A stretch of DNA of 16,715 nucleotides from an uncultured Verrucomicrobiae bacterium (GTDB lineage Bacteria; Verrucomicrobiota; Verrucomicrobiia; Palsa-1439): NCBI GenBank assembly GCA_937927265.1, contig CALBCO010000094.1:1-16715 (forward strand), written 5' to 3'. The translations under genes were made by a program, and so were the position numbers. Under the pieces are notes generated by a model that worked only from the letters and a program-made list of their open reading frames with translations, did not search any database and was not told where the DNA came from. The first letter of the stretch is position 1. Each line of letters starts with the position of its first letter. Positions 7,575-15,099 of this stretch are shown here, in pieces.

Positions 7575-8870
7575 ATGGCCAAATTCAGCTACATAGCGCT
7601 CGATGCGAAAGGCAAAGAAATTTCCGGCGTGTTGGAGAGCGACAGCACCACGGCGGCGGTCAGCCGGATCCGCGAGATGGGCTACTTCCCGACCAGTGTC
7701 AAAGAAACCGACAAGGACAAGAAGGTGGGCAAGATGGCGACCGGTGCGACGTTGGCCGGGCCGGCAGCGCCGAAAAAAGGTTTTGGCCAGATCGAAATCA
7801 AGTTCCTTGGCGGTGGCCGCATCAAGAGCAAGGTTCTCACTAGTTTTACCCGGCAGTTGGCCACTTTGATTGATGCGGGGCTGCCGTTGTTGCGCGGGCT
7901 GGACGTGTTGCGCAAGGGCGAGAAAAACGTGGTGCTGAAAAACACCCTCGTTAAACTGGCCGAATCGGTCGAGGGTGGCAGTACCTTCAGCGAGGCACTG
8001 GCCCAACACCCGAAGATTTTCAACCGGCTCTACGTCAACATGGTTCGCGCCGGCGAGGCAGGAGGCGTGCTGGATGTGACGCTGACCCGGTTGGCCGATT
8101 TCCAGGAGAAAGCGCAGAAGATCAAGAACAAGGTCATCTCGGCGATGGTGTACCCCAGCGTGGTCGTTTGCGTGGCCCTGAGCATTTTGGTGTTTTTGAT
8201 GATGGTGATTGTTCCAAAATTCCAAGAGATCTTCCGCGACCTTCTTGAAGGCAAGGAGCTTCCGGCGTTGACCCAGTTTGTCCTCGGTGTCAGCAACCTG
8301 ATCAAAAATCATTTCCTGCCGGTGTTGGTGGGGATCGTTGGACTGGTGATTCTCATCAAAGTACTGGGGAAGACCCAGCCCGGACGGTATCTCCTGGATC
8401 GGATCAAGCTGAACCTGCCGGTCTTCGGCCCGTTGATCCGCAAAGTCAGCATCGCCCGATTCACTCGCACCCTCGGCACGCTGATCGCGAGCGGTGTCCC
8501 CATTCTCCAAGCCCTGAACATCGTCCGCGAAACCTCCGGCAACGCTGTGCTTGCCCGCGCCATCGGCAAAGTGCATGACTCCGTCAAAGAAGGCGAGCGA
8601 ATTATCCAGCCGTTGGAGGCGTCGGGCTTGTTCCCGCCGATGGTCATCAGCATGGTGGACGTTGGCGAAGAAACCGGCGCGCTGCCGGACATGTTGATGA
8701 AGATCGCGGATGTTTACGACGACGAGGTGGACAACGCGGTGGCGGCGCTGACCTCATTGCTTGAACCCATCATGATTGTCTTCTTGGCAGTCATTGTCGG
8801 CACGATTGTCATTGCCATGTTCCTGCCGTTGATCAGTGTCATCACCACGCTCGGCGGCGCCGGCGGCTGA
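7575..8870 (+). CDS. pilC: PilC/GspF inner-membrane platform protein
   Basis: This 431-residue polytopic membrane protein sits at the centre of the pilus base and couples the ATPases to pilin movement. It starts with the family opening (KFSYIALDAKGKEISGVLE). Two GspF domains follow: the first at about 87-210 with FTRQLATLIDAGLPLLRGLD, the second at about 290-420 with FTRTLGTLIASGVPILQALN. Conserved MVRAGEAGG and MVDVGEETGALPDML blocks follow the corresponding repeats. Membrane spans are predicted near 193-214, 246-264 and 399-423. The linker at about 43-80 is lysine- and alanine/glycine-rich and slightly long, including a GATLAGPAAPKK segment. Length is in the normal range (about 400-420 plus the linker). 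It is the last gene of the rightward cluster, 24 nt after copy 2 of the assembly ATPase. Confidence 0.95.
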   Translation: MAKFSYIALDAKGKEISGVLESDSTTAAVSRIREMGYFPTSVKETDKDKKVGKMATGATLAGPAAPKKGFGQIEIKFLGGGRIKSKVLTSFTRQLATLIDAGLPLLRGLDVLRKGEKNVVLKNTLVKLAESVEGGSTFSEALAQHPKIFNRLYVNMVRAGEAGGVLDVTLTRLADFQEKAQKIKNKVISAMVYPSVVVCVALSILVFLMMVIVPKFQEIFRDLLEGKELPALTQFVLGVSNLIKNHFLPVLVGIVGLVILIKVLGKTQPGRYLLDRIKLNLPVFGPLIRKVSIARFTRTLGTLIASGVPILQALNIVRETSGNAVLARAIGKVHDSVKEGERIIQPLEASGLFPPMVISMVDVGEETGALPDMLMKIADVYDDEVDNAVAALTSLLEPIMIVFLAVIVGTIVIAMFLPLISVITTLGGAGG

Positions 8871-8931
8871 GCCGCGGTGCAGCACTTCGCGGGGCGCGGC
8901 TGTCATGTGGTCGCGTCCCCCCTGTTTGCCC

Positions 8932-9822
8932 CTACCGGCCGCGGAACAGGTCGCCCGCTTCCGCTTCCAGTTCGGCCGCCAGTTTTTTGAATCCAAGCCG
9001 CTGGCATAGCGCCAGCAACCGGGTTGTGTCCGGCCGTTGCACGATCAGGTCCAGCCAACGCGCCGGCAGTTCCAGATCGGTCCGCAGCGCAATCAGCGTC
9101 CGATTCGCGCGCAGTCGCTCCGCATGATTCACCAGTGCCGCACGCAGTTTGGGACGAGGCAACTGGTCCGCCACGGCCAGCAGCGCGTCCACGGTACCGT
9201 ACTCGCGCAAGAGTTCCACCGCGGTTTTCGCGCCGATCCCGGGCACGCCGGGAATGTTGTCCACCGTGTCGCCCAGCAAACTGAGATAGTCCACCATTTG
9301 TTCGGGGCGAACCCCGTAGCGGGCCACCACGGCGGCGGCATCCATCACGACGCTCGCTTGGCCATGGGGGCGTAGCAGGCGAATGTGCGGGCCGATGATC
9401 TGCGTGAAATCTTTGTCGTTGCTGACGATCAACACGGCGGCTTGGTCGCGGGCCGCCTCAATGCCGAGGGTGGCAATCACGTCATCGGCTTCCTCGCCGG
9501 CTTGTTCGGCGAGGGGCAGGCCCAACGCTGTCGCCATCTCGCGGATGAGCGGCACTTGTTGATCCAACGCGGGTGGGGTGGGGGGGCGTTGGGTCTTGTA
9601 GGCGGGCCACAGGGTTAACCGCCGCTGCGGCGCGCCCAAGTCAAACACGACGGCGCCGTGTGTCGGTCGGCATTCCGCCAACAGTTTGCGCAGCATTTGA
9701 GTGAACCCGTAGATCGCATTGACCGGCTGGCCGTTGGGGCTTGTCAACTTGCGAATCGCGTAGAACGCGCGGTAAATCAGAGAATAACCATCTACCAGCA
9801 GCAGCAATTGTGGTTGGCTCAT
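8932..9822 (-). CDS. Free-standing 5'-3' exonuclease (Pol I N-terminal domain family)
   Basis: This 296-residue protein matches the 5'-nuclease domain of DNA polymerase I but has no polymerase domain, as in YpcP/ExoIX-type proteins. Such enzymes cut 5' flaps or RNA primers during replication and repair. The metal-ligand acidic set is complete: Asp11 in VDGYSLIYRAF, Asp61, Glu110/Glu111 with Asp113 and Asp114 in GEEADDV, Asp136 and Asp138 in SNDKDF, Asp185 and Asp188 in GDTVDNIPG. The helix-three-turn-helix GVPGIGAKTAVELL (192-205) is intact, and the arch region keeps YKTQRPP. It therefore looks active. ExoIX of E. coli, as remembered, has lost some of these ligands. The gene is convergent with pilC, 61 nt apart, and functionally unrelated to the pilus genes. 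No strong ribosome site precedes the ATG at 9822. The 95 nt between 9823 and 9917 show nothing recognisable. Confidence 0.9.
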   Translation of the reverse strand: MSQPQLLLLVDGYSLIYRAFYAIRKLTSPNGQPVNAIYGFTQMLRKLLAECRPTHGAVVFDLGAPQRRLTLWPAYKTQRPPTPPALDQQVPLIREMATALGLPLAEQAGEEADDVIATLGIEAARDQAAVLIVSNDKDFTQIIGPHIRLLRPHGQASVVMDAAAVVARYGVRPEQMVDYLSLLGDTVDNIPGVPGIGAKTAVELLREYGTVDALLAVADQLPRPKLRAALVNHAERLRANRTLIALRTDLELPARWLDLIVQRPDTTRLLALCQRLGFKKLAAELEAEAGDLFRGR

Positions 9823-10181
9823 GGAAACAGCCTACCCGATCTTCCGCCGTCCGGACAGGTGATTGTGTCGGTTTGCGGGGGGCGACATTTCGGATGGTCA
9901 TTTCTCCCGCTACATTTTCAACCTTCCGACTGCGCACGGGCCGTGGTATGCCCAACCGCGTCGGGCCATTCGGTGACCAGCCGTGCCGGCTCGGCCATTG
10001 TCCGCAGGCGCAGTTCGACCAATCGCGCGCCTTGCCGCACGGGCAACACCACTTCCAAGGATTGGATTGTCGCGATCTCGTCCGCCAACTGTCGCGCGCA
10101 TCTACCCCATCCTCTTGCTCTTCATCCAAAGTTCCGGTGTGCGCCCCAGCGGCAACTCCACAGGTTTTCCAACGCGGTGCG

Positions 10182-10186
10182 TTGAT
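10182..10186 (+). repeat. Target-site duplication, left copy
   Basis: TTGAT directly abuts the left terminal repeat of the 199-bp element and is repeated exactly at its other end. Confidence 0.7.
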
Positions 10187-10385
10187 CCTGAATTCCGCAG
10201 TTGAATTGTCGTGGGTAGAGCGCGACCGCCGGGCGCGCCGCTGGTTCCAAGGTAAGTACGGCGTTCGGAGCGCCCGGCGGTTGCGCCCTACCGTTCACCC
10301 AGCAAGTGAGGCCATCCTGCCGCTTCAAGTGGTTGGTTCTGTGGGGCATCGCCAGTTCTGCCCACTTTCAACTGCGGCAAATAGG
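10187..10385. mobile_element. MITE-like non-coding element inserted in the transposase remnant
   Basis: The element is 199 bp long. Its ends form an imperfect terminal inverted repeat: 10187-10205 against the reverse complement of 10367-10385 matches at 15 of 19 positions, with an unbroken inner block CCGCAGTTGAA. It is flanked on both sides by the direct repeat TTGAT. Deleting the element plus one TTGAT rejoins the reading frame on the minus strand as VVERWYQ|RTALENL, the continuous motif expected in this transposase family, which fixes both boundaries. It contains no credible gene, only a large palindrome (10214-10292). These are the traits of a miniature inverted-repeat transposable element mobilised by a transposase encoded elsewhere. 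Which family moves it, and whether other copies exist, cannot be seen here. Confidence 0.72.
10214..10292. repeat. Large internal palindrome (stem-loop) of the MITE-like element
   Basis: A 27-nt arm at 10214-10240 pairs with 10266-10292 at 24 of 27 positions, leaving a 25-nt loop. The arms are built around ACCGCCGGGCGC and its complement. The structure could fold in DNA or in RNA read from either strand. It resembles REP-type palindromes in size and GC content. Confidence 0.8.
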
Positions 10386-10390
10386 TTGAT
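10386..10390 (+). repeat. Target-site duplication, right copy
   Basis: TTGAT directly follows the right terminal repeat of the 199-bp element and matches 10182-10186 exactly. Confidence 0.7.
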
Positions 10391-10965
10391 ACCAGCGTTC
10401 CACCACGCCCAGTTCACTTGGTCGCCTGTCGAAACGGGCGATGGTCAACGCACAGACCACCGCTTCCCCCGGCCGGTCTTCCCGGCCGGGCGGGAGCAAC
10501 TCGTGCCGCAGTGTGTGCTGACTCCGTCGGCGCCACGACGCCAGATACACCGCCCCAAAGTCGCGGATACGTTCGACGCGCACCCCGCACACGTGCAGCG
10601 TCCGCCACTCGGGCAGTTCGGTTGCCGGTGCAGGCGCGACCGGTGTCGTACCGTCGGGCAATGGCAATTGCTGGGGGCAGGGTTGGCAGTCGAGCAGTTT
10701 GTCGAGTTGCTCCCCACCAGCGGGGACTTGTTCGTCCCAGCGCGGCCGTTTCCCCAGCGTGGCGACGGTGACTTGTCGCGGCCCGTGTGCGGTACGCTGG
10801 GCTCCGACCAGTGACCGGTATTCATGGGGCACTCCGTCCACCGGCTTACGGGCGCGGCGATACCTGTCAGATTTCTCAGAAACCGAAAGCCTCGCCTCTC
10901 AAAAAACCATCAGCGCTACCCTTACTGCGGAAGATGAGCTAACACCGCGGCTCGCGCAAAACAAG

Positions 10966-10997
10966 CACCCCGCGCGATCTACCGACCGCGCGGGGTG
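10966..10997 (-). terminator. Rho-independent terminator of the minus-strand pilus operon
   Basis: There is a perfect 11-bp stem (CACCCCGCGCG pairing with CGCGCGGGGTG) and a 10-nt loop. It begins 24 nt beyond the secretin stop codon and is followed in the minus sense by CTTGTTTTG, a short T-rich tract. The position right after the last gene of the cluster supports termination. The stretch from 10842 to 10965 holds no gene. Confidence 0.8.
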
Positions 10998-11021
10998 ACG
11001 TGGCGAATGGAAGGCGTGGCC

Positions 11022-13283
11022 TTACAAACCCGGTCGTAGTCCGCTGCGATGGATGGGGTTGCCAGCCGGATCAACCAGCCGCGCGGTTACGAAGATCAAC
11101 AGGTTGCGCTTCGTGCGTTGGGTTGCCCGGCTTTGGAACAGCCGGCCCAACCACGGGATGTCGCCAAGGAAGGGGACCTTGTCGTTAATCTGTTTGGTGT
11201 CCTCACGCAGCAACCCGCCCAACACCACCGTCTGCCCGTCCCAGATCACGACACTGGTCGTCAGGTTTCGTGACTGGAACAAGGGTTGTTTGATCGTATT
11301 GGTGATCAAGTTGCCGCCGGTAATTTGCCCAAAACTGGAGTAATCCAAGAATCCGAGAAACTCCGAGACTTCGGGCACCAAGGTCAGGTTGATCGTGTTG
11401 CCGTCAGGGCTGGCCGTCGGGGTCACATTCAGCAACACACCAACTTCGCGGGTCTTGAACTCTTCGGGAATCGAACCGACAATCGCCGAGCTTGAGCTCC
11501 CATTCCCACCTGACGAGGTCACCTGCGCTTCGCGGTAGCGGCTGGGATAGATGAACTCTTGCACCACCCGAATCTGCGCTTGCTGACCGCTGATCGTCGT
11601 CACCTTGGGTGCCGACAACAAGTCGGTACTGGTTTTCTGTGACAAAGCTTTGATTACAACCTGCACCGCTGGATCTGTTAGCACCCCAGTGATCGACCCC
11701 AAGGTATTGGGAATAGTACTCGCCCCGGTGCCGGCGAGGAGTGCGTCGAGGGCATTCGCCGTAATTTTGGCCGAATTGACGTCACGCATCGTGGATTGCA
11801 TGCCGTCCAGCAGAAATTCCTTTTGGCCAACGGCATCATTGAAGTGACCAAACTGCCACGAACCGATCGTCCAGTCGAATCCCAGTTCATCCAAATCGGA
11901 CTGTTGGACGTCCACAAACTTGGCTTCAATCTCCACTTGGGAGGGGACGACGTTAAAGGCGGCCAACACGCGCTCGAAGATTTCCAAGTTCTCCGGTGTG
12001 TTCCGCACAATTAACATGCTCGTGCGTTCGTTGTACACGATGGATGAGCCAGGGGGGAAGGGGACACCGGCCTCGGTGAACAAGGCTTTCACGTCGCCAC
12101 CTGGGGTCATCGTTGTGGTGGTACCCGTTCCGAATGCGCGGTAGGTGTCTGTTCCCGCGCCGCCCATGGCCGAGGCCACACCGGGCGTCGCTAAGACGGT
12201 CTTGATGGCGCCGGCGTTGACTGGATAGTTGCGGTTCACCATTCCTTCCACGGCAGCTTCCAACGGCAGAATCAGCACGGCACTGGACTCAACGCGATAC
12301 TTCAGACCGGCGAGATCGGTCACATACTTCAGCGCGTCAATCAGGGGAATGGTCGTCAATTGCAGCGTGATTCGACGCGCTCCCGTTTCCGTCACCACCG
12401 GCGCACCTTCCAGCGGTGCGGGCGGGGGTGCAGCGGTTTCGCCTCCGACGCCGGCTCCGAGCAGGAAATTCACACCCACCCGTTTCGGGTCCAAGCGGCG
12501 GCTTTCTTGGCTGAGGAAGTTGACGACATCGGCAATGACCGCGTCGCGGAAGTTGATTTCGGGGACGATGATCTCGTTGAGTTTCTGCAACAATTCCGCC
12601 TGCTTGGCGCTCGTGGTACTGACGGCTTGGGAGGGGCCTTTTCCCATCTCAATCAGTTCGCGCTGTACGGGCGGCACCCACGCATCCGTGACTTCCCACA
12701 TCCGTTGTTTGCGAACGGCTTGGCTACCGGACAGGGCAATATCCTGTCGCACTTCGTTGACCTTGCCCAAGAGCGCGAAGGCGTCTTCATTGTAGCGGTC
12801 AATCGCGAGCACTTGTTTGAAGCGTTTCTCAGCCTCGTCGAGTTGGCCGGAATTGAGCAGGATGTTACCTTCGCGGAAGAGTTTCTTGATCTGGGCTTTC
12901 TTGGCTTCAAACTCGGGGGTTTCGTCGAGACGCGGCTCGTCGGGGCTGGGGCCGCCGGTGAGGCGCGGTGCCGTGCCCATGCGGGCGCGGGCGCTATCCA
13001 ACAGCGTCGTGGCGCGTTTTACGTCAGGCTCGGTCATGCTGGAACGCGGGATGATTTTCAACGCCTCTTGGAGCTTGAGGACAGCCTGATCATAATTGCC
13101 AGCCCGATAGAGTTGCTGGCCTTGATCAATGAGTATGCGGGCCGCGATAACGGCCTCTTGGCGGCGCACAATCTCTTCCTGTGCCGCCCTTTGGGCCTCG
13201 GTTGACGATGGACTTTGCGCCCACACCGTTGCTCCCGTCAAACTCAATACTCCCGCCCACATGATTGCATTCATTCGTTTCAT
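11022..13283 (-). CDS. pilQ: PilQ-type outer-membrane secretin with N-terminal TPR repeats
   Basis: This 753-residue secretin forms the outer-membrane pore through which the pilus passes. The ATG at 13283 is chosen because it has GGAG 8 nt upstream and opens directly into a signal peptide (MKRMNAIMW, then VLSLTGATVWA, cut near residue 22). An ATG at 13319 would put twelve charged residues in front. There is no lipobox. The mature part has a TPR at about 48-80 (QGQQLYRAGNYDQAVLKLQEA) and a second at about 132-178, then an STN/N0-like region near 235-340. An N1-type ring domain follows at about 350-445, with MLIVRNTPENLEIFERVL. The secretin core is at about 540-735, with LLSAPKVTTISGQQAQI, VGVLLNVTPTAS, VVLGGLLRED and VPFLGDIPWLGRLF. 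Glycine/threonine-rich linkers lie at 370-395 and 585-605. It occupies the position of Akkermansia Amuc_1098. Confidence 0.93.
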   Translation of the reverse strand: MKRMNAIMWAGVLSLTGATVWAQSPSSTEAQRAAQEEIVRRQEAVIAARILIDQGQQLYRAGNYDQAVLKLQEALKIIPRSSMTEPDVKRATTLLDSARARMGTAPRLTGGPSPDEPRLDETPEFEAKKAQIKKLFREGNILLNSGQLDEAEKRFKQVLAIDRYNEDAFALLGKVNEVRQDIALSGSQAVRKQRMWEVTDAWVPPVQRELIEMGKGPSQAVSTTSAKQAELLQKLNEIIVPEINFRDAVIADVVNFLSQESRRLDPKRVGVNFLLGAGVGGETAAPPPAPLEGAPVVTETGARRITLQLTTIPLIDALKYVTDLAGLKYRVESSAVLILPLEAAVEGMVNRNYPVNAGAIKTVLATPGVASAMGGAGTDTYRAFGTGTTTTMTPGGDVKALFTEAGVPFPPGSSIVYNERTSMLIVRNTPENLEIFERVLAAFNVVPSQVEIEAKFVDVQQSDLDELGFDWTIGSWQFGHFNDAVGQKEFLLDGMQSTMRDVNSAKITANALDALLAGTGASTIPNTLGSITGVLTDPAVQVVIKALSQKTSTDLLSAPKVTTISGQQAQIRVVQEFIYPSRYREAQVTSSGGNGSSSSAIVGSIPEEFKTREVGVLLNVTPTASPDGNTINLTLVPEVSEFLGFLDYSSFGQITGGNLITNTIKQPLFQSRNLTTSVVIWDGQTVVLGGLLREDTKQINDKVPFLGDIPWLGRLFQSRATQRTKRNLLIFVTARLVDPAGNPIHRSGLRPGL

Positions 13284-13363
13284 GATCTCGTCTCCATCTC
13301 TGTTAGCGCCGCGGGTCATCTTTCGGACTGTTGCGGCTTGCTGTTATTCGCCCGATCCTCGGG

Positions 13364-14203
13364 TCACTCGTTTGGCCCACTGCTGGTCTTCGCGGCTGGG
13401 TTGGTGCCAGCCACCAAATTGATCTCATGTTTTTTGCCCGTGGCTTTTTCCTCAATTAGCATTTGCTCCAACCTCATGTCAATTACATTGTACGTATTGC
13501 CCTTGCAGATGAAGCTTTGCCCACGGCGGATCACTTGTGGGTTGGGATCGTCGTCGCACTGAATTTCGGTCACCGGCTCGCGGGCAAATGTTTCTTGGCC
13601 CAGGATCATCACGATCGGTTCTTCCTCGCCATGCCGCAGAGTCAATTCCGACTCGTCCACCATGCGCCGCCCGCCCACAGTCGCATCCTGTACCTCACGC
13701 AATTTCCGCTCAAACTTCATGATCTTGAAACCGGTATTCTCCACGCGGTTAGACACGGTGTCGCCCACTGCGAGGACGAAGAAGGTCAGCGGCCGGAATT
13801 GCATGTTGATCTGAAAGTTGTAGGCCTCGTTCTTGGTGGCGTCGAACGAGTACGCTTTGAACAACAGCTTGAACGGCTCGCGCCGCACCCCCCGCACAGT
13901 AAACGGCAACTCCTTGGTGTCAATCACGATGATGTTGGTGGCCACCGTTGGCGACACTGGAAACAACGGCTGCGGGTTTTTTTCCCACTGCGGCGGCGAC
14001 TGGAGCACGGCCAGGGCGTTCGAATAAGGGTGTAACGGCCAAGGGGTCAAGTTTTCCCCCGCGAGAGCGGGTGGCTGTGGTGCCGCCTCCAACTCCGTAG
14101 TCAATTGCCCGATCCGCAGGGCGAACCAAGCGGCGGTGCCGAGCAACACCAGCAGGCTTACCACCAGCAAGATTTTTTCATAATGTTTCTTCAAAAAATC
14201 CAT
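13364..14203 (-). CDS. Single-pass membrane protein in the PilP position (Amuc_1099-like by position)
   Basis: This 279-residue protein has a short basic cytoplasmic N-terminus (MDFLKKHYEK), one membrane span at about 11-30, a proline-rich stretch at 41-80 and a soluble periplasmic part. Two segments look like small beta domains of related design. One is at about 100-200 (FKLLFKAYSFDA, then FFVLAVGDTVSN and GFKIMKFERK). The other is at 210-265 (VIRRGQSFICKGNTYNVIDM, then TGKKHEINLV). Each has the glycine-turn, Val/Ile strand and TG hairpin seen in PilP/GspC-type domains. Cys216 and Cys233 could form a disulfide in the second. No family was recognised with certainty. Between the PilO-like gene (13 nt upstream) and the secretin (80 nt downstream) it fills the slot of PilP, which links the inner-membrane complex to the secretin. 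That role is inferred from place and shape. Confidence 0.6.
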   Translation of the reverse strand: MDFLKKHYEKILLVVSLLVLLGTAAWFALRIGQLTTELEAAPQPPALAGENLTPWPLHPYSNALAVLQSPPQWEKNPQPLFPVSPTVATNIIVIDTKELPFTVRGVRREPFKLLFKAYSFDATKNEAYNFQINMQFRPLTFFVLAVGDTVSNRVENTGFKIMKFERKLREVQDATVGGRRMVDESELTLRHGEEEPIVMILGQETFAREPVTEIQCDDDPNPQVIRRGQSFICKGNTYNVIDMRLEQMLIEEKATGKKHEINLVAGTNPAAKTSSGPNE

Positions 14204-14216
14204 GACTTCGTTCCAC

Positions 14217-15098
14217 TCACGGCTTGGCCGCCTCGAGTTTGTTGAACTCGACTAAATCCACTTTCATAGTCACCACCAGCACCGATCGTTTGGGTAACTC
14301 GTCCCCGTCGGTGGCTGGAGTGGCGGGAGAGGGCGCTGGCGCTGCCACCAGTTCGGTGTCTATCATTAACTGCCGCACAGTGAAAAACCAGCGTGCCTTG
14401 GCCAAGGCATTGAGAATTTGTCGCAACGATTCGGCGCTGCAGGCAAACTGCAGCTCAAATGGCAGGGCGGTGTACAATCCTTGCGGGTCTTTGATGGGGA
14501 CGCCGCTGAACGCGTCCGCGCTTACCGCTCCCGGCTCGACTTCCAGTCGGCGGATGCTGCGCAATTGTTCCACGCGGTGTTGGATCAGCAGTTGGCTGAG
14601 CTCATCAATCACTTGGAGTTGTTTGCTCAACAACGCCATGATCCGCAGTCGTTCCGCTTCGTCGCGGATGGAATGGCAAGGCAGGGTGCCGACATAGCGT
14701 GAAAATCCAAACGCGAAATTCTCCGGCAAGGCGACGCCCGCCGCTTGCGCCTGCTGGCGCAAGCGGCCGAGGCGTTGCGCCATTTGTTGCGAAAAAGTGA
14801 TCGGCCGCAATGGCGTGGTCTCCAACTTGGAGCCCCCCACGGCCGCCACGAGCTGGTCGTTGAGTCGGCGCAAGGCTTCCTTGTCGGTCCGCAACAATTC
14901 GAGATTCTCGCGGGACGGGAAGGGGCGCATTGCACGCAGGTTGTGCAGCTTGGCCTGTTCGGCGGCCAACTGCTCTTCGACCTGTCGTTGCTGGGCGAGC
15001 GCGCGCTGTTGCTGCCAGAGCACCCCGGCGAGCACGACGACGAAGAGCGCGAGGCCCGCCACGAGCGGCCCATGCTGTTTGAGAGCCTTGAAATTCAT
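14217..15098 (-). CDS. PilO-like protein related to Akkermansia Amuc_1100
   Basis: From the ATG at 15098 (one base after the upstream stop, TGAGATG) the product has 293 residues. It has a membrane span at about 9-27, a coiled coil at about 28-56, and two alpha/beta segments in the periplasm. An upstream ATG at 15146 would place sixteen polar residues before the span and is rejected. Blocks that line up with remembered Amuc_1100 sequence are SRENLELL, then FSQQMAQRLGRLR. Further on are ALPFELQFACSAESLRQILN, FFTVRQLMIDTE and, near the end, MKVDLVEFNK. Amuc_1100 (317 residues) is known as a pilus-associated, immunomodulatory protein of Akkermansia with PilO/PilN-like folds. A PilO role in the inner-membrane alignment complex fits both fold plan and gene order. 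The proline/alanine-rich insert at about 251-265 matches a similar low-complexity region there. Confidence 0.75.
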   Translation of the reverse strand: MNFKALKQHGPLVAGLALFVVVLAGVLWQQQRALAQQRQVEEQLAAEQAKLHNLRAMRPFPSRENLELLRTDKEALRRLNDQLVAAVGGSKLETTPLRPITFSQQMAQRLGRLRQQAQAAGVALPENFAFGFSRYVGTLPCHSIRDEAERLRIMALLSKQLQVIDELSQLLIQHRVEQLRSIRRLEVEPGAVSADAFSGVPIKDPQGLYTALPFELQFACSAESLRQILNALAKARWFFTVRQLMIDTELVAAPAPSPATPATDGDELPKRSVLVVTMKVDLVEFNKLEAAKP

Positions 15099-15099
15099 C

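Larger units (their letters stand above)
9918..10841 (-). pseudogene. Degraded IS4/IS1634-like transposase, internally deleted and interrupted by a small element
   Basis: Read leftward from 10841, the first piece (to about 10386) has the N-terminal signature of DDE transposases common in Planctomycetes and Verrucomicrobia: EYRSLVGAQRTAHGPRQV, then ATLGKRP, GVRVERIRDFGAVYLA, HELLPPGRED, ALTIARF and PSELGVVERWYQ. The frame is then broken by the 199-bp element at 10187-10385. It resumes at 10181 with RTALENL and ends at a stop near 10124. In another frame, about 10121 to a stop at 9918-9920, lies a typical C-terminus of the same family: QLADEIATIQSLEVVLPVRQ, then VELRLRTMAEPARL. The several hundred residues carrying the DDE core are missing, so it cannot be active. 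The frame is also open upstream of 10841 to about 10905 without a clear start. The family name comes from motif memory. The remnant character is certain if that assignment holds. Confidence 0.7.

Noticed and set aside
7284..8576. Open frame of 430 codons antisense to pilB copy 2 and pilC
   Set aside because: The His/Gln-rich product has no domain, spans the gap between two real genes and has no ribosome site.
8863..8900. Hairpins around the pilC stop (GCGGC-tga-GCCGC, or GCCGCG with CGCGGC) as a terminator
   Set aside because: The stems are only 5-6 bp, two alternative foldings compete, and no T-tract follows on either strand.
9741..10814. Open frame of 357 codons on the plus strand across the mobile debris
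   Set aside because: It runs through the exonuclease start, the MITE-like palindrome and the antisense of the transposase remnant. The composition is not protein-like.
12360..13205. Open frame of 281 codons antisense to the secretin
   Set aside because: It is a shadow of the secretin TPR and N-domain region.
13351..13363. Small hairpin CCCGA-tcc-TCGGG just after the PilP-position gene
   Set aside because: A 5-bp stem without a T-tract is too weak to call a terminator or regulatory element. Chance is likely at this GC content.
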